Shown piece after piece: positions 1 through 6,261 of a DNA stretch of 6,931 bases. The stretch is from NCBI GenBank assembly GCA_000997105.1, contig LCEJ01000029.1, positions 1-6,931 on the forward strand. Reading direction: 5' to 3'. The stretch comes from Candidatus Daviesbacteria bacterium GW2011_GWA2_42_7 (lineage in GTDB: Bacteria; Patescibacteriota; Microgenomatia; Daviesbacterales; UBA10151). The translations under genes and the position numbers were made by a program. Below the pieces are notes generated by a model. That model worked only from the letters and a program-made list of their open reading frames with translations, was not told the DNA's origin and did not search any database. Position 1 is the stretch's first letter; every line of letters starts with the position of its first letter.

Positions 1-23
1 CAAGTTCATAAAGTAAAAAGTTC

Positions 24-1385
24 ATGATGTTTATAAAGTACTTAACAAACTTACTAACTTTAAAAACTTTACAAACTAGAATAAGTTATTTACTTCTGGT
101 TTTAATATTATTTTTAGGATTATCTCTTAGGTTTAATAACTTATTCATTTGGCCAAGACAGGGTGCGACTTTTGATGAATATGCCTGGACTTGGCAGGGG
201 ATTAGTCTAATTAAAAATCATGTCCCCACGTCCTGGTCGCCTCATCCTCAGTATAAAAATTTTAAAGACGTAATTTATCAAAAAACCCATTTTCGTATGG
301 TTACCCCGTTTCTTGAACATCCTCCTGTTTTTGGTCTGGTTGCAGGGTCTTTTGCCATTTTAAACGGAGTACAGGGAATTTATGATTTGCACTTCTACGA
401 TATACGACCTTTAGCTGTTGTTTTGGGATTTTTATCGCTTGTTTTCCTCTTCCTTCTAGTTAAAGAAATTTACGATACTAAAACTGCACTTATAGCGAGT
501 CTTTTATATGCCACAATTCCCACCATAGCCATAGGTTCAAGAATTGTTCAAAATGAGAATTTCTTCATACCATTCTGGCTTTTAGCATTATTTTTTACTG
601 CTAAATTTTTAAAAACAAACAAAAATATTTATCGAAATTTAGCAGGAATAATTTGCGGCTTACTAATTTTGGCAAAAATTCCTTGGGTTGCCGGAGCACT
701 ATCAATAGTTATTATCCTGTTAGTGCTTAAAAAATATAAAGATATTTATAAATTTCTGCTTATTGTAGCGCCAATAGCTCTTTTGTATTTAGTTTACGGA
801 TTTTATTTTGATAAAGAATTGTTTGTTAGTCTTTGGAAGCTTCAGTTAAATAGATACGATCTAGTTTTTAACAGCATCTATGCTTTATTTCAGAAGCCGT
901 ATTTAGTTGATAGATTTTATACAGATGGATGGATTTATTTTGGCTGGTTTAGTATGATTTTACTTTTCCTTAAAGATTTTAAGAAGAATTTAATTGTTAT
1001 CGCAGCATTTTTGGCATATTTTCTGATTTTTCTTTCTGGAATTCCTGATGAAGCGGGACACGGGTGGTATCGGTACCCTTTTTATCCATTTCTAATTATT
1101 TCAACTGCAATTTTTCTTAAAGACCACTTCTTAAAAAACTGGCTTTTGACTTTTTTCTTTTTGGTTTTTGTTGGAACTTCCCTGTTTCAACTCACTTGGG
1201 CAACAGTTTTTGGCTTCTCTTATTTAATTTTTAGAATTTCGATAATTGGTTGGTCGATTTCTCTTTTGCCTTTATTCATAAGTAAAAAACCGGTGATTAA
1301 GCTTGCTACCTTCATGAGTCTGTTTTGGCTCGGATCCTTTATCTTGATGAATATCTGGTCGGTTTTTTTATATAACGAACAATAA
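24..1385 (+). CDS. GT-C fold polytopic membrane glycosyltransferase (PMT/ArnT-like, GT39/GT83 type)
   Basis: Predicted integral membrane sugar transferase of 453 aa. Enzymes of this fold take a sugar from a polyprenyl-phosphate carrier and add it to a lipid, glycan or protein on the outer face of the membrane. A first hydrophobic helix (about residues 20-37) is followed by an external loop with the acidic pair D51-E52 (TFDEYAW), the place of the catalytic/metal acidic motif of GT-C enzymes. A His-Pro-Pro motif (H99-P101) precedes the next helix, and SRIVQNEN (172-179) and HGWYRYP (346-352) resemble further conserved loops of the PMT_2 family. About ten more hydrophobic segments run to the C-terminus, with no clear soluble domain. 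The start is the first of two adjacent ATGs (24 and 27), and no Shine-Dalgarno sequence is visible. The stop lies 4 nt before the methyltransferase start, so the two are probably co-transcribed. Donor and acceptor cannot be read from the sequence. Confidence 0.85.
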   Translation: MMFIKYLTNLLTLKTLQTRISYLLLVLILFLGLSLRFNNLFIWPRQGATFDEYAWTWQGISLIKNHVPTSWSPHPQYKNFKDVIYQKTHFRMVTPFLEHPPVFGLVAGSFAILNGVQGIYDLHFYDIRPLAVVLGFLSLVFLFLLVKEIYDTKTALIASLLYATIPTIAIGSRIVQNENFFIPFWLLALFFTAKFLKTNKNIYRNLAGIICGLLILAKIPWVAGALSIVIILLVLKKYKDIYKFLLIVAPIALLYLVYGFYFDKELFVSLWKLQLNRYDLVFNSIYALFQKPYLVDRFYTDGWIYFGWFSMILLFLKDFKKNLIVIAAFLAYFLIFLSGIPDEAGHGWYRYPFYPFLIISTAIFLKDHFLKNWLLTFFFLVFVGTSLFQLTWATVFGFSYLIFRISIIGWSISLLPLFISKKPVIKLATFMSLFWLGSFILMNIWSVFLYNEQ

Positions 1386-1389
1386 ATCT

Positions 1390-2223
1390 ATGTTTGGACG
1401 AGAGTTTTCTAATTATCCGGAGGTTCTTTTACACTCCTTTTCACAGATGAGTGAAAGTTATGGAAAAAGGAAGAAGGATAGAAAGAATCTATTAACGATT
1501 TTGCAAAAAGTTTATCTTATGGTATTTGGAATACCGGAAATTGGACTGCAAATAAGGAGTCTGTACTTTAAAGATTTTTTAACTTCATTAAATAGAGATG
1601 AAATAAAAACAATTTTGGATGCTGGATCGGGAATAGGTATATATAGCTTTTATTTAGCAAAAGAATTTCCTACTTCGGAGGTTTTTGGAGTAGATTTAGA
1701 TAAGTACAATATAAAATTAAGTAACCAAATAAAAAGGGATTTAAAAATTAATAATACAAAGTTTATTTACGGAGATCTGACAAAAAAGTCCGACCAAAAT
1801 AAGTACGATTTAATAGTAAATATAGACGTATTAGAACACATAACAGACTATAAAAAGGTACTTAAAAATTTTTATAATTTACTAAACAGAAACGGTTACC
1901 TTTATATTCATACTCCTCAGGCAAATCAAAAAAGAATATTTAAGTCTTTAGAAAAGTGGCATCATGAAGATCATGCCAGGGAAGGATTTGAAAGAAAAAA
2001 GCTAATAAGTGATTTGAAAAAAGCTGGATTCAAAATCGTAAAGCAAGAAGAAACTTTTGGGTTTTTTGGAAAGCTCGCCTGGGAGTTAAATCATTTATCT
2101 TTAAGAAAGGGGTTTATTATTGCAGGCCTGCTTTATCCTATTTTGTACGTAATAGGCTCAATTGATTTGTTGTTAAAAAACCAGAGGGGACTAGGCATAG
2201 CAATACTTTCGAGGAAAGATTAA
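1390..2223 (+). CDS. class I SAM-dependent methyltransferase with C-terminal hydrophobic helix
   Basis: Methyltransferase of 277 aa using S-adenosylmethionine. The Rossmann core shows motif I LDAGSGIG (76-83), the acidic ribose-binding residue in VFGVDLD (98-104), GDL (128-130) and the post-core motif DVLEHI (146-151). H191-H195 followed by a GF-x-R-K stretch and KKAGF (210-214) are typical of UbiG-like or polysaccharide-cluster methyltransferases. Residues 1-60 form a basic N-terminal extension. Residues 242-262 (start FIIAGLLYP) are hydrophobic enough to be a membrane-associated helix, unusual for a soluble sugar methyltransferase. The gene starts 4 nt after the GT-C gene, and no ribosome binding site is seen, so coupling is likely. 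An internal ATG at 1447 is a possible alternative start but has no better ribosome site. The stop overlaps that of the convergent dehydrase gene. The substrate is unknown; a sugar or lipid-linked glycan is inferred from context. Confidence 0.85.
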   Translation: MFGREFSNYPEVLLHSFSQMSESYGKRKKDRKNLLTILQKVYLMVFGIPEIGLQIRSLYFKDFLTSLNRDEIKTILDAGSGIGIYSFYLAKEFPTSEVFGVDLDKYNIKLSNQIKRDLKINNTKFIYGDLTKKSDQNKYDLIVNIDVLEHITDYKKVLKNFYNLLNRNGYLYIHTPQANQKRIFKSLEKWHHEDHAREGFERKKLISDLKKAGFKIVKQEETFGFFGKLAWELNHLSLRKGFIIAGLLYPILYVIGSIDLLLKNQRGLGIAILSRKD

Positions 2224-3428
2224 GCGTATTTTTTAAGAAATATTGTAAATACTTCTTTAAGCTTGTCAATTTGTTGTTTGTTTAGGCCATGGTGACAACC
2301 TACTAAGAAACTATTTTTCATAATGTTATTTGTATTAGGATAATTGCCGTTTGTTTTAGCGTTAATGTTTTTAAATCCAGGCTGTAGAAGTATGTTTCCG
2401 GTAAAAATAGGTCTTGTTTGTATATTATTCTGTTCAAGAAAGGTCACAATCTCTAATCTTTTAAACGGAGCGCCTTCTTTAATAGTTAATGCAAAAGCTA
2501 GCCATTGAGTTCTAACTCTAGGATCTTGATTAGGTAAAACAAAAAAATTTTCGTAACCCTTTAAAAAGCTTAAAAGACTATTAAAATTTTTTTCCCTAAT
2601 TTTTTTAAACTTATCTAATTTATCAAGTTGAACGTTCCCGAAAGCAAATCCTAACTCCATCGGCATAAAATTATAGCCGATTGCATCAAAAATAAATTTT
2701 CCATCATATTGAATACCGTTTATTTTCCTACTAAACCTTTTATCTAGACTTTCGGATTCTGAAAAAATTGAAGAAGTCCTGCCCCATCCCCTTAAAACCT
2801 TCGCTCGGTCTCTCCACTGCTTAGAATTTACCATCAGCATCCCTCCATTACCACCTGCAGTTATAATATGTGAACCATAAAAACTGATAGTTGATATATC
2901 CGAATAATATCCCGATGGTTTTCCTTCAAAAGTAGCGCCTAACGTATCACATGAGTCTTCTATAAAAAACAATTTATGTTTTTTAGCAATTTGTTTGATT
3001 CTTTTAAGATCGGGAACATTTCCAATCAAGGAAGGGATCATTAAAGCTTTTGTTTTTTTGGTTATATTCTTTTCAATTTGGCCCACATCTATTTGATAGG
3101 TTCCCACTTTAACATCAACAAATACAGGAACTAAATCGTTCTGAATAATTGGGGATACGGTAGTAGAAAATGTTAGAAGGGGAGTAATTACTTCTGATCC
3201 TTTTGCTAAATTTAGTAATCTTACTGCTAAAAGATTGGCAGACGAGCCGGAGTTAACAGCAATTCCGAATTTTTTACCGAAAATTTTTGAGACTCTTTCT
3301 TCAAATCGCTCAGTCTCTTTTCCTGTAATTGTTCTGTGTTCATCCAAAACCCTTATGATTGCTTTTTTTTCTTCTTCGCCGTGTACAGCCTGGCCGTATG
3401 GAACTCTTAAGTTATTTGCTTTTTTCAC
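2220..3428 (-). CDS. RfbH/E1-like PLP-dependent 3-dehydrase (DegT/DnrJ/EryC1/StrS family), His-type, lacking Fe-S cysteines
   Basis: Fold-type I PLP enzyme of 402 aa, closest by eye to CDP-4-dehydro-6-deoxyglucose 3-dehydrase (RfbH/AscC/E1). Family landmarks are NSGSSANLLAVR (59-70), a stretch VPVFVDV..GTY (100-111), EDSCDTLG (157-164, D158 contacting the PLP ring nitrogen) and SFYGSHIIT (182-190). In the last, H187 occupies the position of the Schiff-base lysine of ordinary sugar aminotransferases. This Lys-to-His change marks the 3-dehydrases (E1, ColD), which use PMP to remove the C3 hydroxyl. The WGR..KRF region (215-232) aligns with the segment that carries the [2Fe-2S] ligands in E1, but here it holds Ser/Glu residues; the only cysteines are C160 and C378. 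The start is GTG, the only standard in-frame start between an upstream TAG (3473-3471) and the conserved N-terminus. It is transcribed away from its presumed pathway partners. Family assignment is firm; the exact substrate (a CDP-4-keto-6-deoxyhexose) is inferred from neighbours. Confidence 0.88.
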   Translation of the reverse strand: MKKANNLRVPYGQAVHGEEEKKAIIRVLDEHRTITGKETERFEERVSKIFGKKFGIAVNSGSSANLLAVRLLNLAKGSEVITPLLTFSTTVSPIIQNDLVPVFVDVKVGTYQIDVGQIEKNITKKTKALMIPSLIGNVPDLKRIKQIAKKHKLFFIEDSCDTLGATFEGKPSGYYSDISTISFYGSHIITAGGNGGMLMVNSKQWRDRAKVLRGWGRTSSIFSESESLDKRFSRKINGIQYDGKFIFDAIGYNFMPMELGFAFGNVQLDKLDKFKKIREKNFNSLLSFLKGYENFFVLPNQDPRVRTQWLAFALTIKEGAPFKRLEIVTFLEQNNIQTRPIFTGNILLQPGFKNINAKTNGNYPNTNNIMKNSFLVGCHHGLNKQQIDKLKEVFTIFLKKYA

Positions 3429-3434
3429 AAATCG

Positions 3435-3463
3435 ATTATACGTTAAACAAGATAAGCTGACAA
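3435..3463 (-). promoter_or_regulatory. sigma70-type promoter for the RfbH-like gene
   Basis: Read on the - strand, TTGTCA (3463-3458, 5 of 6 to TTGACA) is followed by a 17-nt spacer and a perfect TATAAT (3440-3435). Six bases after the -10 box comes the G of the GTG start (3428), so transcription would begin at or within a base or two of the start codon, giving a leaderless mRNA. The -35 box lies on the same base pairs as the -35 of the divergent promoter. Confidence 0.75.
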
Positions 3464-3485
3464 TAGCGTGCTATAATGCTATGAT
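3457..3485 (+). promoter_or_regulatory. promoter(s) for the GT2-rfbF operon
   Basis: CTGACA (3457-3462, 5 of 6) is separated by 17 nt from TATGAT (3480-3485, 5 of 6), predicting a start near 3492, about 9 nt before the ATG at 3501. Inside the spacer is a second candidate, TGCTATAAT (3469-3477), a perfect extended -10 that needs no -35 and would start near 3484. Either gives a very short 5' leader without a Shine-Dalgarno sequence. The sequence does not decide which is used. Confidence 0.65.
3470..3485 (+). repeat. 8-bp imperfect tandem duplication of a -10 element
   Basis: GCTATAAT (3470-3477) and GCTATGAT (3478-3485) lie head to tail and differ at one base. Each contains a -10-like hexamer for the + strand promoter, so the duplication creates two staggered possible start points 8 bp apart. 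Confidence 0.6.
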
Positions 3486-3500
3486 TCTTTAGTTTATACA

Positions 3501-4538
3501 ATGACGAAAAAGTCCTCTCTCCCGAGCATATCTATTCTTACTATTACTCTTAATCCTAATCCTCAGGTTTTCAAAAAAGTTTTGGAATCAATTAAAAATC
3601 AAGATTATCCAAAGTACTTGATCGAACACATCATAGTTGATGGGGGTTCAAAAAAAAATACAATTAGCTTCCTTAAAAAATATGGTTGTAAGTTAATAAT
3701 TAAAAGTGAACTTAGAGAGCAAAGTGAGGCAAGAAGAGTATTTGCTGTAAAAGAGGCACGAAACGAAATTGTTCTTTGGTTAGAATCAGATAATAGCTTA
3801 TCCCACAATGAGTCTTTGCGAGAATTAGTTCAGCCTTTTATGGACGATAATAAAATATTTTCAACTTTTACACTTCACTACGGAATAAATAAGGAAATGA
3901 AAGTACTTGACAGATATTGTGCCCTTCTCGGTGTAAGCGATCCTGTCGCTTTCTATTTGAATAAAGCAGACAGAGAAACTTGGCTAACAAATACGTACGA
4001 AAAAGGAAAGATAATTAAAAGACGCAGTAACTACGATACAGTTGAATTTAACAAAAGCAATCTGCCAACGGTAGGAGATAATGGATTTTTGACGAGAAGA
4101 AAAGTTTTACTTAAGGCGAATATTTCCTTTGAATCCTATTTACATATAGATATTTATGTAGATCTATTAAAATTGGGTTATAAAAGATTTGGTGTTGTAA
4201 AAAAGGTAAATATCGAACACGACATAGGAAAAGGTATTTTAAATCTTGTTAGAAGAAGAGTTTTATATGTTAAAAGGTACTCATTGTCAAAATATATAAA
4301 TCACAGAAGATATGCCGTTTTCGATTTCAATTCCTCAAAAGATGTAGTGAATTTATTGAAATATATTTTTTATACAGTTACTTTTATCCAACCATTGTTT
4401 TTAAGCACGAGAGGATTTTTAAAAATTAGAGATACTGCATGGTTCCTACATCCTTTTATGTGCTGGCTGTTTTTGATATACTACCTGCGATTTACAAGTT
4501 TTTCCCTGCTCAAATTAAAATTAAGTAAAAAACTATGA
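3501..4538 (+). CDS. family 2 glycosyltransferase (GT-A fold) with C-terminal hydrophobic segments
   Basis: GT2-family transferase of 345 aa that would use a nucleotide sugar at the cytoplasmic face of the membrane. The N-terminus begins at once with the first GT-A strand (SISILTITLNPN, 9-20). IIVDGGSKKN (44-53) is the usual nucleotide-binding loop and ESDN (95-98) sits where the DxD metal motif is found. PTVGDNGF (189-196) and the acidic HIDIYVD stretch (215-221) probably belong to the acceptor and catalytic part. Two hydrophobic stretches near the end (about 287-307 and 314-334) before a basic tail suggest membrane attachment. The ATG at 3501 is the first fitting start, with a short leader and no clear Shine-Dalgarno. 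It is the first gene of the operon, and its TGA overlaps the rfbF ATG in an ATGA. It may transfer the CDP-sugar made by the following genes; the actual donor and acceptor are not visible. Confidence 0.85.
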   Translation: MTKKSSLPSISILTITLNPNPQVFKKVLESIKNQDYPKYLIEHIIVDGGSKKNTISFLKKYGCKLIIKSELREQSEARRVFAVKEARNEIVLWLESDNSLSHNESLRELVQPFMDDNKIFSTFTLHYGINKEMKVLDRYCALLGVSDPVAFYLNKADRETWLTNTYEKGKIIKRRSNYDTVEFNKSNLPTVGDNGFLTRRKVLLKANISFESYLHIDIYVDLLKLGYKRFGVVKKVNIEHDIGKGILNLVRRRVLYVKRYSLSKYINHRRYAVFDFNSSKDVVNLLKYIFYTVTFIQPLFLSTRGFLKIRDTAWFLHPFMCWLFLIYYLRFTSFSLLKLKLSKKL

Positions 4539-5320
4539 CAACGATTATTCTCTGCGGAGGTTTGGGGTACAGACTTAAAGAGGAAACTGAATTTAAACCC
4601 AAACCCATGGTTTTAATTGGTGGAAAACCTATACTCTGGCATATTATGAAAATTTATGCCAGTGCCGGCTTTAATGATTTTATTATAGCGCTTGGGTATA
4701 AGGGCGATATGATTAAACAATATTTTTTAAATCAAAGACATTTTCTTAACAATTTCTCCATTTCTACAAAAACAGGAAAAACAACTCTACACAAGTGGGT
4801 AAAAAACGAGAATAAAGCGGATAATTTTAAAATTACATTTGTAGATACCGGAGAAGAAACGATGCCCGGAGAAAGAATACTGCGTGTCAAAAACTTTATT
4901 CCTAAAACGGATAAAAATTTTATGGTAACCTACGGAGACGGAGTTGCAGACATCGATATTAAAAAATTGGTAAATTTTCATAAAAGACAGGGAACAATAG
5001 GCACCATTACTGGTGTTCATCCGAGAAGTAAGTATGGACTTCTAAAAATCAACGATAAAGGTATTGCCGAGAGTTTTAAAGAAAAACCTGTGTTAAAAGA
5101 ACATACTAACGGTGGATTTATGATATTTAAACGGGAATTTTTTAATTATATAAAGCCGGGAGAATTTGAGCATGAGGCGTTAAAAAGGTTGGTTTCCAAA
5201 AAGCAATTATCGGTTTATGCTCACGATGGGTTTTGGCATTGTATGGATACATACCCCGATGTAGACAATCTTAACAGGATTTGGATGGAAGATCCGAGGT
5301 GGAAAGTATGGAAGGATTAA
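4535..5320 (+). CDS. rfbF: glucose-1-phosphate cytidylyltransferase (CDP-glucose pyrophosphorylase)
   Basis: Makes CDP-glucose from CTP and glucose 1-phosphate, the first committed step of CDP-6-deoxy and 3,6-dideoxyhexose synthesis. The 261-aa length matches the family (about 257). Motifs in order: nucleotide-binding GGLGYRL (8-14), KPKPM (21-25), the family-typical GGKPILWHIMKIY (29-41), VDTG (103-106), YGDGVADIDI (133-142, D135 a likely Mg ligand), sugar-phosphate EKP (183-185), NGGF (192-195) and GFWHCMDT (232-239, D238 a likely second metal ligand). One departure is Y12 where the usual motif has Thr (GxGTRL). The start overlaps the GT2 stop as ATGA, and the end overlaps the following dehydratase gene by 13 nt. 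It is thus the second gene of a coupled operon, next to the enzyme that would consume its product. Confidence 0.93.
   Translation: MTTIILCGGLGYRLKEETEFKPKPMVLIGGKPILWHIMKIYASAGFNDFIIALGYKGDMIKQYFLNQRHFLNNFSISTKTGKTTLHKWVKNENKADNFKITFVDTGEETMPGERILRVKNFIPKTDKNFMVTYGDGVADIDIKKLVNFHKRQGTIGTITGVHPRSKYGLLKINDKGIAESFKEKPVLKEHTNGGFMIFKREFFNYIKPGEFEHEALKRLVSKKQLSVYAHDGFWHCMDTYPDVDNLNRIWMEDPRWKVWKD
5296..5302 (+). promoter_or_regulatory. Shine-Dalgarno deciding the SDR start
   Basis: GAGGTGG, with GAGGTG matching the anti-Shine-Dalgarno core, ends 5 nt before the ATG at 5308 and lies inside the end of rfbF. It favours 5308 over the in-frame TTG at 5281, which would add nine residues with no family match. 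It is the clearest ribosome binding site in the window. Confidence 0.75.
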
Positions 5321-6261
5321 AAAAAGGAACAATTGTTATTACAGGAGGCGCAGGGTTTATTGGAGGCAATCTTGTAAAACAGCTAATAAAATCGGGTAAC
5401 CAAAGCATAGTTGTAATAGATAATCAAATTAACAAAGATTCAATTTATGCGACCGAGGATTTAAACTTAAAAACTACACTTAGAATTGCAGATATACGAA
5501 AAAAAGAATTAATAGAGGAGATTTTCAGTTTTTATAATCCCGATTTTATTTTTCACTTAGCAGCAGAGCCAATTGTAGAAGAAGCTTTTGATAACCCATA
5601 TTCCACTTTCAACACAAACGTTATGGGTACTGTGAATGTTCTGAATGCCGCAAGAAAACTAAACAATTTAAAAGCGGTGATAGTTGCATCAAGCGATAAA
5701 GCATATGGCAAGACCAAAAAAGCTTATACAGAAGAATCCCCTCTTAAAGGAGATCATCCATACGATGTATCAAAGTCAGCCGCGGATTTAATTTCTCTAG
5801 CTTATTACAAAACATATGGTCTTCCTGTTGTTATAACACGATTCGGAAATGTTTACGGAGAGGGAGATTTTCATTTCGGAAGAATAGTCCCAGATATTTG
5901 TAAATCTGTAATAAAAAATGAAACATTACTTTTAAGAAGTGACGGCACTTACGTTAGGGATTATTTGTATGTCGGGGACGTGGTAGACGGGTATATTTTT
6001 CTCATGAAAAATTTGAATAAAACAATCGGACAAGCATTTAATTTCTCATCTAAAGATACGTTGTCCGTTTTATCTTTGGTTAAAAAAGCAGAAAAGATAC
6101 TAAATACAAAAATAAAATATAAAATACTTAATACTGCAAAGAACGAGATCCCATATCAGCATTTAAATGATGCAAAAATAAGAAGATTGGGTTGGGCGAA
6201 CAAGCGTTCCCTATATGTTAAAATAGAAGAGATTCTAAAGTGGTACAGAAAAGTATTATGA
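5308..6261 (+). CDS. CDP-glucose 4,6-dehydratase-like extended SDR (NAD-dependent epimerase/dehydratase)
   Basis: Extended short-chain dehydrogenase of 317 aa, predicted to convert CDP-glucose to CDP-4-dehydro-6-deoxyglucose using bound NAD. It has the Rossmann glycine motif TGGAGFIGG (12-20), HLAAEPIV (83-90), the SSDKAYG motif (128-134, S129-D130-K131) and catalytic Y152/K156 in PYDVSK. FGNVYGEGDFHF.RIVPDI (179-197) recalls the GNVIGGGDW..RLIPD motif of RfbG, and RDYLYVGD (217-224) is the usual C-terminal landmark. The SDK triad, rather than TDE of dTDP-glucose dehydratases, matches CDP-glucose dehydratases as I know them. It is about 40 residues shorter than enteric RfbG, so it is probably a separate subfamily; a 4-epimerase or other SDR activity remains possible. 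The ATG at 5308 is chosen because of its strong ribosome site. Its TGA overlaps the next ATG. Confidence 0.85.
   Translation: MEGLKKGTIVITGGAGFIGGNLVKQLIKSGNQSIVVIDNQINKDSIYATEDLNLKTTLRIADIRKKELIEEIFSFYNPDFIFHLAAEPIVEEAFDNPYSTFNTNVMGTVNVLNAARKLNNLKAVIVASSDKAYGKTKKAYTEESPLKGDHPYDVSKSAADLISLAYYKTYGLPVVITRFGNVYGEGDFHFGRIVPDICKSVIKNETLLLRSDGTYVRDYLYVGDVVDGYIFLMKNLNKTIGQAFNFSSKDTLSVLSLVKKAEKILNTKIKYKILNTAKNEIPYQHLNDAKIRRLGWANKRSLYVKIEEILKWYRKVL

Noticed and set aside
2..25. AAGTTCAT present twice (2-9 and 18-25) before the first gene
   Set aside because: Eight bases twice in AT-rich DNA at the window edge can easily be chance; no operator symmetry.
2175..2195. Possible - strand terminator after the dehydrase gene: CCTAG..CTCTGG followed by six T (on the - strand)
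   Set aside because: The stem is only four base pairs with a bulge and lies inside methyltransferase coding sequence; the T run is encouraging but not enough.
2206..2234. CTTTC-GAG-GAAAG hairpin followed by a T run, as a + strand terminator
   Set aside because: The stem is five base pairs and the T run starts about ten bases later, too far for a normal intrinsic terminator.
3235..3492. An 85-codon + strand reading frame opposite the start of the dehydrase gene
   Set aside because: It is antisense to a strongly conserved enzyme, has no recognisable domain and runs through the divergent promoter; a shadow frame.
3605..3808. Antisense frame within the GT2 gene (and a similar one at 4787-5020 within rfbF)
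   Set aside because: Both overlap well-supported catalytic domains on the other strand and have no own ribosome site or motif.
5281..5307. TTG start extending the SDR by nine residues
   Set aside because: The extra residues have no family match, TTG has no ribosome site in front, and a strong GAGGTGG precedes the ATG at 5308.
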